A stretch of DNA of 64,000 nt, from the NCBI GenBank assembly GCA_022647575.1, contig JALCKY010000003.1:1-64000 (forward strand). Reading direction: 5' to 3'. A program made the position numbers and the translations under genes. How positions within the stretch are numbered: the first letter of the stretch is position 1; each line of letters starts with the position of its first letter. The stretch comes from Lachnospiraceae bacterium. Lineage in GTDB: Bacteria; Bacillota; Clostridia; Lachnospirales; Lachnospiraceae. The notes beneath the pieces are model-generated. The model made no database searches. It was not told where the DNA came from and saw nothing but the letters and a program-made list of their open reading frames with translations. Below, piece after piece: positions 19,080-27,541 of the stretch.

Positions 19080-20063
19080 TTATTTTATCCTTTTACCTAC
19101 TACTACAAACCTACCATCCTCTACCTGATAAGAGCAGCAAGACAATGTAATAAATTCATCCCCATATTCTGCTGTTACACCAGTATCATATAGAGACATT
19201 GCTTTTATGTTATCATACCAGTTATCAAATTCAGCCTGCGTATCAGCCTGAAAGAACTGATAATATTTAAAAACCGTATCTGTACTCATATAGACCTGTG
19301 AATAGAAAACTGTAATCAGTTCATATTCGCGTTGTTCATATAAACTGTCAAAGTAAATAATTGAATGAGCTTTTCCATAATCTTCATCCGCATATTGCTT
19401 TAATCCTCCAAACATCAAGCCTGATTTCATCGTATGTCCATGAATAATCAGATTTGTTGAGGGTTTGGTTCCATCCCTATATTGATAAGTACTCGTTCCT
19501 GTACCCACAATAGAATCTGTGTCCATAATCAAGCATCCATTCATGTTTTCTTCCTTGTTAAAATCATAATCCAGATAATAGTCTTCATCTTCCATCGTCT
19601 GCATGACAGGATAATCAATGACTGTATCCTCTATTCTAAGCCATCCAATCATATCTGCATTTTGTCCATATAATGAATGGTATTCCGGAAGTATCTCTGC
19701 TTGCACTGGTTCATGCGTTGGATTTTTTATTTCATTGTTTAATATATCCTGCAAAACAGTTGCTATACCAGCAGTAGGCATTGTATATAGTTCCGTTTTG
19801 TCTTGTAACCTACTATCGTTTATGGATTCCATTAAAGTGCTTTGTGTTTCAATGGCTTTTCTATTATCACGGTATCTGCCTAGAACGATAACCGCAATTA
19901 CTACGACACAAATGCATAAAACCACAGTCAATAAAATCATATATCTTCGATATCTTCTTTGCAGTTGTCTTCTACGACGAAAACGGGTGACTTTCGCCAC
20001 CCGCTTATTCTTTCTATTTGTTTGTCCTCTATCGCCTAATTCCATCTTCACATCAAACCTCAT
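19080..20063 (-). CDS. Class B-like sortase paired with DGR target
   Basis: The 327-residue protein has a basic N-terminus (RRRRQLQRRYRR), one membrane helix at about 42-65 (MILLTVVLCICVVVIAVIVL) and an extracellular sortase domain. Catalytic residues are visible: His in NLIIHGHTMKSG, Cys in ITLSCCSY and Arg near the C-terminus in GRFVVVGKR. Spacing and the IDYPVMQ strand are class B-like. It starts 6 nt after the end of the DGR target gene, which itself ends in a VPKTG anchor, so this enzyme probably links that protein to the wall or builds a polymer. The ATG at 20063 lacks a good ribosome site; the ATG at 20045 is an alternative. Confidence 0.85.
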   Translation of the reverse strand: MRFDVKMELGDRGQTNRKNKRVAKVTRFRRRRQLQRRYRRYMILLTVVLCICVVVIAVIVLGRYRDNRKAIETQSTLMESINDSRLQDKTELYTMPTAGIATVLQDILNNEIKNPTHEPVQAEILPEYHSLYGQNADMIGWLRIEDTVIDYPVMQTMEDEDYYLDYDFNKEENMNGCLIMDTDSIVGTGTSTYQYRDGTKPSTNLIIHGHTMKSGLMFGGLKQYADEDYGKAHSIIYFDSLYEQREYELITVFYSQVYMSTDTVFKYYQFFQADTQAEFDNWYDNIKAMSLYDTGVTAEYGDEFITLSCCSYQVEDGRFVVVGKRIK

Positions 20064-20069
20064 TTGAAA

Positions 20070-21686
20070 TTATCGAACTGTATTTCTCTTTCTTCCGAAA
20101 TATAAAATTCCAATTCCACTTATCAATGCAAGAACAAATAACCATACAATCGGAGTAGAATCTCCAGTTTTTGGCACATCATCTTTATTTGATGGTGTAT
20201 CTGGTGTATTTGATGGTGTGGTTGCTGCAGCCTCTTTTACTGTAAATGAAGTGGAAGCGGAGCCATCTGTCCATACAAGTTCAAATGTATGATTGCCAGC
20301 AGATAATGTTTTTAAGTAATCTGCTTTCAATGTAACAATTGTGTAACCTTCTGTTACCGTATAATTACTTCCATCCACTACGGTTCCATCTACCTTCACT
20401 TCTTTAAACTTAGATACTTCTCCGTCTCCTCGGATTGACAATGTTCCATCTGTGCCGCTCGTCCATGTACCACCTGCACCTTCGATAATCTTATAAGTTG
20501 GTGTAGCAGGTGTTGGATCTGGTGTTGTTGTATCATTCTCGTAGGTTGCTGTTACAGTAACTGCATTTGCTGGCATTGTAAATACTGCTGTTGCACTGTC
20601 CTTGCTGCCACTTGTGAATGTCAAGCTATCTGTTCCTGTCCATTCCTTAAAATGCTGTCCACTTGGGGCTGCATCTGCAGTAATCGTAACAGATGCATCC
20701 TTTGCATAACTACCGTCTCCTGTACCGTTAGTTACGGTTACCTGATATAAAGTTGGTGGATTTGGAGATGCTGTCACTGTTACAGTCGCTTTCTCGCCTG
20801 CAAGTAATGTATCTGTTCCCGCAAGTCTTACATAATATGTTCCTGCTGCTACTGTAGTATTACTTAATGTACAAGAACTCCATGTAGCATTATTGTTTCC
20901 ATCATATGTAGATTTTAATATATACTCCATCGCTGTCGTTGTTCCAGCTATCTTATCTACTCCATCACTTAATCCTGCCGGAGCATTCTGTGTTCCTTTG
21001 GCTGTAGCATCTGTAAGTGTAATCGTTGCTGTAGCTGTTGGTGTTCCTGAAACTGTAATCTGTGTATAACTGTTTCTTGTTACACTAACTCCACTGACTG
21101 CTGCTACGCTATAATTTGTTGGGAAATAAAATCCCTCATTTGCTTTATATACAACATCAGTCATAGCACCTGTAAGTCCAGTCTGACTTTCTGTACCTGA
21201 TGTATTTGTCTTGGTCATGTTGCTGCCTGGTGTTACAGTCACATCATATGTTGAAACTGGTTCTGGAATGGTAAGTGCTACTGGTTCGGAAGAATAATCT
21301 GATAAAGTATCGCCATTTACATCTTCTGCCATCATGTAAACTTTATAATCTTCTGATAAACCTTCTGGAAGTGTAAATGTACCTGTTCCTGTAGCTGCTA
21401 ATGTGGTAGTTAATGCTCCATAATATAAAATACTTGCATCACCTTCTCCATATGCTTTATCTGTAATCATAATTGAAATCTGTGAAACATCACTACCTGT
21501 ATATGTATATGGAACTGTAATCGTCTGTCCATTTCTTGAAACTGACTGACCCGATGTAATGCTAACTCCTTTAGAAGAATCTTTTAATGTCAACTTCCAT
21601 GTATTCGCACTAGTGGTATTTACCGATGCAAAAGAGGATTTGCTCGTTCCACTCGCAGATGTGAAGAGCACAGAGCTCAGATTCAA
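20070..21686 (-). CDS. DGR target surface protein, C-terminal piece (out of frame)
   Basis: This 538-residue frame continues the target protein after the frameshift in the variable repeat. It opens with NLSSVLFTSA, the end of the DUF6273 lectin-like domain. Ig-like and InlB-type repeats follow (one ends FTMPANAVTVTATYE), then a Pro/Thr linker. At the C-terminus are a VPKTGDS sorting motif, a membrane helix (IVWLFVLALISGIGILYF) and the basic tail GRKRNTVR. The apparent TTG start at 21686 has no ribosome site and falls inside the domain, so I regard this as a severed half. Adding four bases in the VR joins it in frame to the upstream piece. Confidence 0.8.
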   Translation of the reverse strand: MNLSSVLFTSASGTSKSSFASVNTTSANTWKLTLKDSSKGVSITSGQSVSRNGQTITVPYTYTGSDVSQISIMITDKAYGEGDASILYYGALTTTLAATGTGTFTLPEGLSEDYKVYMMAEDVNGDTLSDYSSEPVALTIPEPVSTYDVTVTPGSNMTKTNTSGTESQTGLTGAMTDVVYKANEGFYFPTNYSVAAVSGVSVTRNSYTQITVSGTPTATATITLTDATAKGTQNAPAGLSDGVDKIAGTTTAMEYILKSTYDGNNNATWSSCTLSNTTVAAGTYYVRLAGTDTLLAGEKATVTVTASPNPPTLYQVTVTNGTGDGSYAKDASVTITADAAPSGQHFKEWTGTDSLTFTSGSKDSATAVFTMPANAVTVTATYENDTTTPDPTPATPTYKIIEGAGGTWTSGTDGTLSIRGDGEVSKFKEVKVDGTVVDGSNYTVTEGYTIVTLKADYLKTLSAGNHTFELVWTDGSASTSFTVKEAAATTPSNTPDTPSNKDDVPKTGDSTPIVWLFVLALISGIGILYFGRKRNTVR

Positions 21687-22402
21687 ATTAAAAGCGGGAC
21701 GAACAGAACCGTAGCCAAGAGTACAAGGCCGCCCGAGTCGACGACGCCGTAAGCGGACACGTCGGCTGCATCGAGATCATCGTCACCAGGGGAACGAAGC
21801 CACCACCAAGAGCTTGCAGCTCTTGTGTTATTAGAGGTAAATCCATAATTTGCATTATTTACATCCGCCAAGTCTAGTAAAAAGATTTTATCACTCGTTG
21901 TACCGCTTGGATAAGAAGCATAGCCACCATTCGTTGTCTTGGAACTATTAATTGTAGTTGCGTCAATACTGGTTTGTTCCACGCTTGTCATTGTTCCAAG
22001 AAATCCACCACTAGCTTCTGTTTTTTCTGTATCATTTAAATTTCCACGAATGGTAGAAGTTGACCAATCGGATTTATCATCATCAAACGCTTGTGTTGCT
22101 GAAAGAAAATCTTTTGTCAGTAACAACATATGGTTAGATACAGATGATTTTCCGTTTGTCAGTGAACCATCCTTATCTAACACATAGCACTCTTTTCCAC
22201 CATAATATACTTTACTGCCTGACCAGGTATCACTTGCTGTAGTGTCTGGATTACCGATTCCTCCTGTACGGAGATTAATTGTTGATGGGTTTGTTGATGC
22301 CTGTACCTCAGTTGTTCCTCCTGGCATAAATGAGATTGTGCCTGCCACCATCACCGCAGCTAGTGCAACAGATAGTACTCTTTTAAATCTGTTCTTTTTC
22401 AT
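21683..22402 (-). CDS. DGR target protein, N-terminal piece with DUF6273 domain
   Basis: The start at 22402 (MKKNRFKRVLSVALAAVMVAGTISF) follows GGAAGGAAGG and gives a clear signal peptide. Residues from about 40 on form a DUF6273/C-type-lectin-like fold, with FLLDLADV and SSWWWLRSPG just before the variable repeat. The variable residues read DDDLDAADVSAYGVVDSGG. Then a net 4-nt loss against the template moves the frame, and translation ends after 239 residues at LLI. The expected VRPAFNLNLSSV end of the domain lies in another frame. The start overlaps the RT gene by 20 nt, suggesting translational coupling. As written, the product would be secreted but not anchored. Confidence 0.85.
   Translation of the reverse strand: MKKNRFKRVLSVALAAVMVAGTISFMPGGTTEVQASTNPSTINLRTGGIGNPDTTASDTWSGSKVYYGGKECYVLDKDGSLTNGKSSVSNHMLLLTKDFLSATQAFDDDKSDWSTSTIRGNLNDTEKTEASGGFLGTMTSVEQTSIDATTINSSKTTNGGYASYPSGTTSDKIFLLDLADVNNANYGFTSNNTRAASSWWWLRSPGDDDLDAADVSAYGVVDSGGLVLLATVLFVPLLI
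21694..21811 (-). repeat. DGR variable repeat (VR)
   Basis: This 118-nt segment matches the 122-nt TR. On the coding strand both begin with the A-free TCTTGGTGGTGGCTTCG (27 identical nt in all) and end with the A-free CGGTTCTGTTCGTCCCGC. Between these, all 22 substitutions fall on TR adenines. Four bases are missing, and all four can be placed on adenines in AAC AAT and AAT codons. Ten TR adenines are unchanged. The A-free 3' stretch is the likely initiation-of-mutagenic-homology region. The 4-nt loss shifts the reading frame of the target. Confidence 0.92.
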
Positions 22403-23492
22403 AATGTTCATCCTTCCTTCCGTTTCTCGTGTCCTGTATAGGATTGTCTGTACTCTTTGTAAGTACAAAATTTTGATATACTTGTTTTCTTAATCTCCAA
22501 GTATCTCCATATCGAAGATGACCTTCATAACTTTTCATACTTCTTGTGATATCTTCAAAGCTCTTTTCGCCAGTCTTATACTGTTTTTGATAAAGCTTTA
22601 GTCTTCTTTTCCAACGTTTCTTATTGGAAGTTCGCAGTCTTTTTATGACTTTTCCAGTATCTGTAAGATAGAATCGAAATCCTAGATAATCTGCACCCTG
22701 GCTAATCGGAAATATCTGTGTTTTTTCATTAAACGAAAGTTTCAAATCTTCATTGATGTATTGCTCCATTTGATGCAAGCATTGTCGAAGATATTCTTTA
22801 TTCTCATGTATGATGATTCCATCATCCATGTATCGGCTGTAATATCTTATTCCAAATTGTTCCTTTATCATTCGGTCAAGACCATCCAAATACCATAGTG
22901 CAAACCACTGACTTGTCTGGTTTCCTAACGGAAGTCCTCTCATATCTGATTCATCTGGGTTAACGGAAATACTATCTATGATTTGAAATAATAATTCTTT
23001 TACTTCATCATCCTCAATTCCAATCAGTTTTTGTTTTAAAACGTTATGATTGATGCTATCGAAGAACTTGCGGATATCAAATTTCAAGATATATCCTTTC
23101 GTCCCATGCTGTCTATAATAAGCACGCATAAACTCCGTTAATCGGTCTGTTGCAAAGCGTGTGCCTTTTCCAACTCTACAAGCAGCATTATCATAAATCA
23201 ATCTTGGCTCAAAATAGGGTTTCAGTATATTATCACAAATACTATGCTGAACAATTCTATCTCTAATAGAAAGTGCCTGAATCTTACGTTTCTTTGGATC
23301 ATATATCTGGAAGTAGTGGTATCCACTTAGCCTATACTTTCTACTTTCAAGTTCATCATGGAGCTTCCATAGATTACTTGATAAATCAAGTTCAAAATCT
23401 ATCACATCTTTTTTATTTCTTTTCCCTTTTGCTGTAGCTTTATATGCACGATATAAGGATTCAAACTGATAGATTTTCTCATATTCTGTCAC
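22383..23492 (-). CDS. DGR reverse transcriptase
   Basis: The 369-residue protein starts at a GTG (23492) behind AAGGAGG. An ATG 54 nt upstream is possible but lacks a ribosome site. RT motifs are in order: first catalytic Asp in KFDIRKFFDSI (about 139), LGNQTSQ at 189-195 and YMDDG at 221-225. The GxxxSQ form in place of the QGxxxSP of group II intron enzymes is the DGR hallmark. There is no maturase or endonuclease domain. It makes error-prone cDNA of the TR with errors at adenines, working with Avd. It lies between the TR and the target gene, whose start it overlaps by 20 nt. Confidence 0.95.
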   Translation of the reverse strand: MTEYEKIYQFESLYRAYKATAKGKRNKKDVIDFELDLSSNLWKLHDELESRKYRLSGYHYFQIYDPKKRKIQALSIRDRIVQHSICDNILKPYFEPRLIYDNAACRVGKGTRFATDRLTEFMRAYYRQHGTKGYILKFDIRKFFDSINHNVLKQKLIGIEDDEVKELLFQIIDSISVNPDESDMRGLPLGNQTSQWFALWYLDGLDRMIKEQFGIRYYSRYMDDGIIIHENKEYLRQCLHQMEQYINEDLKLSFNEKTQIFPISQGADYLGFRFYLTDTGKVIKRLRTSNKKRWKRRLKLYQKQYKTGEKSFEDITRSMKSYEGHLRYGDTWRLRKQVYQNFVLTKSTDNPIQDTRNGRKDEHYEKEQI

Positions 23493-23727
23493 CCACACCT
23501 CCTTGATTATATTACCATTCCAGGAAATCGCACAGCAATTTCCCAAAGCATCCGAAAATTAAATAATAACGTCCTATGCTAGAATGGTATGTGTTTTTCT
23601 GTACACAAGTTCGTATACAAAAAGGAATAAGATTCCTTTACCCCAGACAAATATATTGTTTGTAAATTTACTTGCAATACATACGGATGCATCCTCCATA
23701 GAATACATATCAGGTACATGGGGTCAT

Positions 23728-23849
23728 GCGGGACGAACAGAACCGTTTTCATTGTTTACATTGTTGCCGTTCGAGTTGACGTTGCCGTTATCGTTCACGT
23801 TGGCTGCATTGTTATCATTGTTACCAGGGGAACGAAGCCACCACCAAGA
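23728..23849 (-). repeat. DGR template repeat (TR)
   Basis: The 122-nt TR lies 46 nt after avd and 235 nt before the RT start, on the same strand. The coding-strand core holds 36 adenines by hand count, mostly in AAC and AAT codons. Such codons can change to many residues at positions 1 and 2 without giving a stop. The flanks (27 and 18 nt) contain no adenine. It is presumably transcribed as part of an avd-TR-RT RNA, and the following spacer probably contributes to cDNA priming, as in the Bordetella phage system. Confidence 0.93.
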
Positions 23850-23895
23850 CGAAAATATCAATCTTATCCCTATATATGATCAGGCTTTCACCGAA

Positions 23896-24300
23896 TCAAC
23901 TGTTTCTTTGAAATCTCACCGCATCACTTTTCATCCATGCGCCAAGCAGGTTCTGGCAATCATATACTTTCCTTGTTATTTGTTCATACTGTTTTGGCAG
24001 GATACATTGCTGTTCCATTGCCACCTGAACCATATAGGAAAGCAGCTTTAAATTTGTCATTGCTTCTCGTTGCATATGCACTCTTTCTTGTACTAATTGC
24101 ATATTGAGGGTGCGATTTGTTTCATATACATAAATCTCATTCGCTTTTATCAGCATCTCAATCACATTAAGTGCATAATTTTGTATTTTCCCAGTGAGTG
24201 TAAATCGAAAACGTTTTGGTGATTTTTCTGTAACTGTCAAAATGTAATTACACAGCTCCTTTGATTTTGTTATTACTGATAACTCTGTTTTCTTTTCCAT
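23896..24300 (-). CDS. avd: DGR accessory variability protein (Avd-like)
   Basis: The 134-residue protein is helical and basic in its first half (ILTVTEKSPKRFRFTLTGKIQNYALNVIEMLIKANE), the pattern of the bAvd four-helix-bundle family related to 23S rRNA intervening-sequence proteins. Avd forms a barrel-like pentamer that binds the RT and the template RNA. The C-terminal helix is KQYEQITRKVYDCQNLLGAWMK. It is first in the DGR operon, just before the TR. There is no ribosome site before the ATG, and a promoter-like sequence lies so close that the message may be leaderless. Confidence 0.85.
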   Translation of the reverse strand: MEKKTELSVITKSKELCNYILTVTEKSPKRFRFTLTGKIQNYALNVIEMLIKANEIYVYETNRTLNMQLVQERVHMQREAMTNLKLLSYMVQVAMEQQCILPKQYEQITRKVYDCQNLLGAWMKSDAVRFQRNS

Positions 24301-24308
24301 ACAGTACT

Positions 24309-24337
24309 ATTCTACTACTATCAAAATACAATTTCAA
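24309..24337 (-). promoter_or_regulatory. Candidate promoter of the DGR operon
   Basis: On the minus strand TTGAAA (24332-24337) and TAGAAT (24309-24314) are separated by 17 nt. The start of transcription would fall about 2 nt before the avd ATG, implying a nearly leaderless message. Confidence 0.4.
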
Positions 24338-24616
24338 CATCAATTCAAAGAATGGTGTGAATCGATTTTTTTTAGTTATGAAATCTCATTTATTTCGATT
24401 TTGTATCTAGTCATTTAGATAAGCATTTCGTCTGTTAGGAAAGGTATCTCACAGGTTACAAGCCTCTGAAAAATCTGTTTAGTTAAGAAAAGGCATGTGA
24501 AAACGGTTGAGATTTGAATCAGGAAAACAAATCTGACGGTTTCAAAAATATATTGGCGTATGTCAAATAGACAGATTGCAAATCTGCCTAAAAAGGAAGT
24601 ATAATGGTAACGAGAT
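24338..24616. other. Noncoding stretch between DGR and IS4 transposase
   Basis: No credible gene is seen. It is AT-rich and has a small hairpin (CAGATT/AATCTG near 24571-24585) that could end transcription from the right. One end of the IS4-family element should lie here; a TTAAG-and-GTGAA-like stretch near 24484-24502 loosely matches, in inverse, sequence near 26000-26030, but I could not fix the termini. Confidence 0.4.
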
Positions 24617-25924
24617 TTAAGCCGCTCGATACATGAAATCCCTATTTCTCTTTGGTCGGAGGTTGATAGGATATTTACGGTTGCATCTGACTGGTGTCAG
24701 ATGATTTTGTATGAGAAGCATGGTCTTTATTTCGTCACTGCCCTGTTTTAGATATGCTCTGCATATGTTGACTGCAGTGGCGAAATTTATTTTATACGTA
24801 TGTTTCGTGTTGTCCCTTGTTTTTACTACAGCATGAGCGATTACAAGTTCGCAGAAGTTATAAAGTATCATGCGCGCATTGATTTCTTGAAGAATTCCGT
24901 CATACTTGCTACTGTGCCAGTTGACGAGACCAATCGTATATTTCAGTTCCCGAAAACTTGTTTCCACGCTCCATCTCATTCTGTAAAGCTTTTTAATCTC
25001 TTCCAAAGGAAATTCTTCTTCTGATAGATTGGTTGCAATACAAATGTAAGTTCCATTATCAAGAAGAATACGAACAATGCGAAATTCAATAGCAAAATAA
25101 GTACAACCATCATCAAAGAAATCAAAATCGGTAATCGGCTGAAGAATGGTATACGTATTCGGATTTTCGAGTGTTTCCTTCGTATGTCGTCTGGTAAGCG
25201 TAGTTCTTATATAGGTATCAAACTCACTGTCAGGAAGACTGTAAGTGGAAAGGATGCCATTACTGTTGATGTCCTTCATACGGATAACAAATTTCATATC
25301 TTTTTGAATAAGGTGAGCAAAGACATTGAAGCTTTCATATCCCCGATCTGCCATTAAAATAGCTGGTACAGGATCGGAGTAACGGTCAATCATGGAATTT
25401 AGTGCAGCACGTTCATGAAGCTTCTTTTTGCCCTGAACCAGAAAATCACAGTATGTATGGTTAGTGATATCATAAAGTGCATTGACGTGAATTGCATTGT
25501 AACCTTTTTCACCTTCATGGATAAAAGTTCTTTCATCCTCTGGGTTGCGTGCTATGTTGACATCAGAACCATCGCATGCTAAAAGGCGATAGCCGCAATA
25601 GAGCTGATCAGACAGTTCCCTGCACTGTTCCACAAATATATGGAACAGGAAATTCCATCCTTCTGGTTGAAGTTTGAATCGCTGCTGTGTAAAAGCAGAT
25701 TTTGTAGGAGCTGAAAGAGAATGTTCGAAGAAATCCAGGATTTCATTTGAAACAGACTTACTCTGCATTTGAAGCATGAGCTGAATATAATCATGGAAAG
25801 AGAGTTTACGATTTCTTGTAAAATCAGCCTCCGGATTTTGGCAGAACATGAAGTGAATCTCATCAAGGTCTGCAATACAGTTGTCGAGGGTCAGTTTTAA
25901 ATCAGATAAAAAATTTTGAGCCAT
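24617..25924 (-). CDS. IS4-family transposase
   Basis: The 435-residue DDE transposase starts at 25924 (MAQNFLSDLKLTL) behind AAGGAGGCGCC. Catalytic residues are recognisable: Asp in LLACDGSDVN, Asp in AILMADRGYESF and Glu in the YREK-type signature YRMRWSVETSFRELK, which has the IS4-family spacing Y-2-R-3-E-6-K. The frame is complete, so the element may be active. It separates the DGR operon from the mobilization genes and has the AT-rich composition of the element. Terminal inverted repeats were not resolved. Confidence 0.88.
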   Translation of the reverse strand: MAQNFLSDLKLTLDNCIADLDEIHFMFCQNPEADFTRNRKLSFHDYIQLMLQMQSKSVSNEILDFFEHSLSAPTKSAFTQQRFKLQPEGWNFLFHIFVEQCRELSDQLYCGYRLLACDGSDVNIARNPEDERTFIHEGEKGYNAIHVNALYDITNHTYCDFLVQGKKKLHERAALNSMIDRYSDPVPAILMADRGYESFNVFAHLIQKDMKFVIRMKDINSNGILSTYSLPDSEFDTYIRTTLTRRHTKETLENPNTYTILQPITDFDFFDDGCTYFAIEFRIVRILLDNGTYICIATNLSEEEFPLEEIKKLYRMRWSVETSFRELKYTIGLVNWHSSKYDGILQEINARMILYNFCELVIAHAVVKTRDNTKHTYKINFATAVNICRAYLKQGSDEIKTMLLIQNHLTPVRCNRKYPINLRPKRNRDFMYRAA

Positions 25925-26209
25925 AGGGCGCCTCCTTGAAAAATGTTTATAATCAAGGCTCGCGCAACATATTTTGGCTATCTTGTCAACTATTTTCGTA
26001 ATCCTAAATTCCACGTGCATTTTTTATTAGCTTAAAAGAACACTATTTCACGAAGAATTTAAACTGATACTCCCACATTGTAACATTATTTACCACCACC
26101 TTTCAATCTTTTTCAATAAATTATTGATTGCAACTTTGGAGTAAAGATACTTATTAAACCCTGCAAGTTATCCACAGAGCAACACTCGATTTTCAAGATG
26201 ATATCTTTA

Positions 26210-27472
26210 TTATACCAGACATTTTTCATACACTTCCTTGTACGGATAGTTTTCTGACAAATTCATAATTACAGTTCTTGCGGTTTTAATGATTTTGGCT
26301 GCAAGAAATACATACTTCAAACGAAAGGTCTTTATTTGCTGTCTGTATTCTGAAGGCTCTAAGGAATCAATCTTGAACAACAAAAACAGGTTATATGAAA
26401 GCATCATCATTTGAAACACCGCTTCATTTGCCCAAAATGATTTAAGTAAAAGATGACCCACCGCCATGTCGTATTTGGCTTCTTTAATATAGTTCTCAGC
26501 ATTGCCACGTTTTTCATAGGATATAACTACTTTTTCAGAAAGCAATGTAGTGTTTGTCACAAAGAAAAAGTATTCGTACTCAGAGCCTTCTAAAAGTGAT
26601 ATTTGTGCTCTTTCTTTTTCTGGTTTCAGTACGCGAGACACAACAAACCTTCTGTCTTTCTCCCAGTTATCTAATTTTGTAAACAGTTCTGTAGTTTCTC
26701 TGCCTTCTTCACCTTTAACGAATACAACCGATGAATTCGTTGCTTGGGATGCAAGCGTAGAATAACTTTTGGCTTTAATTAAATATTTGCAACCAAGAGA
26801 TTCTATCGTTTCAATAATTTTTTCATCAAAGTAGCCACTATCCATTCGAAATAAAATCTCTAAATCATCTGTTTTGATGTTGGCTACTATTTCTTTGATC
26901 ATTTCAGATGCACCGTTAGCTGTGTAAGTATTGCCACTTCTTACAAATCCGGTGACGTAGGCTTTTAATTCGTCGCAAAATGCAAACTGGATATTGTAGC
27001 ATCGGTTTCCTAGTTTCTTGGGATTATATCCTTTTGATGCACCTTCTTGATGACCTTCTACGTTGATTACACTACTATCAATATCAATCGTAATGGATGT
27101 CAATTTACTTTTAGTGAGCAGTTTTTTAAAGACTTTAAAATTAATGTCTCTAAACATTTGTGTTGTCTTAAAGGTGAAGTTTCCTAAAAACCGTGACACT
27201 GTTTCAGGTTCTTTTACGGAAATATCAAATTCATTAACGAGTGGATCATTTTGAAGGAGCTTTAGACGTTCTAGCTTGTCTATACCAATAAAGTGACCAC
27301 AGATCATCGTCTTTATATGATTCATCTTGATTTTATTTGTGGAGTCATTATCAAATACGAGGTCATTTTCAACTAGATCAAAAATCTCATTACTTTTTGC
27401 GTTCTCAAGGAGAAGAAAAAGACCTGCATTTGATGTTAGATTCTTAGCTGTGAAATCAATTTTATTAATCAT
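26210..27472 (-). CDS. IS1380-family transposase
   Basis: The 420-residue protein has the IS1380 layout: ITIDIDSSVINVEGHQEG holding the first Asp, FRMDSGYFDEKIIE holding the second, and KRGNAENYIKEAKYDMAVGHLLLKSFWANEAVFQ with the catalytic Glu. The frame is full length and the ATG is followed by NKIDFTAKNLTSNAGL. It lies tail to head behind the IS4 transposase. The upstream 69 nt and downstream 190 nt probably hold the element ends, but inverted repeats were not resolved by eye. Confidence 0.88.
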   Translation of the reverse strand: MINKIDFTAKNLTSNAGLFLLLENAKSNEIFDLVENDLVFDNDSTNKIKMNHIKTMICGHFIGIDKLERLKLLQNDPLVNEFDISVKEPETVSRFLGNFTFKTTQMFRDINFKVFKKLLTKSKLTSITIDIDSSVINVEGHQEGASKGYNPKKLGNRCYNIQFAFCDELKAYVTGFVRSGNTYTANGASEMIKEIVANIKTDDLEILFRMDSGYFDEKIIETIESLGCKYLIKAKSYSTLASQATNSSVVFVKGEEGRETTELFTKLDNWEKDRRFVVSRVLKPEKERAQISLLEGSEYEYFFFVTNTTLLSEKVVISYEKRGNAENYIKEAKYDMAVGHLLLKSFWANEAVFQMMMLSYNLFLLFKIDSLEPSEYRQQIKTFRLKYVFLAAKIIKTARTVIMNLSENYPYKEVYEKCLV

Positions 27473-27541
27473 AATTTAAACCCCTTTTTCTGCTTTTGTT
27501 ACTATTATTGTACCATATATCGACTCATAAAAGCTGATAAT

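Noticed and set aside
21684-21686. TTG start for an independent C-terminal surface protein gene
   Set aside because: No ribosome site, and the start falls inside the DUF6273 domain. Restoring the four bases missing from the VR joins it to the upstream frame.
23584-24051. A 155-codon plus-strand frame across the TR
   Set aside because: It covers the TR and the end of avd on the opposite strand; the TR/VR relation explains this sequence better.
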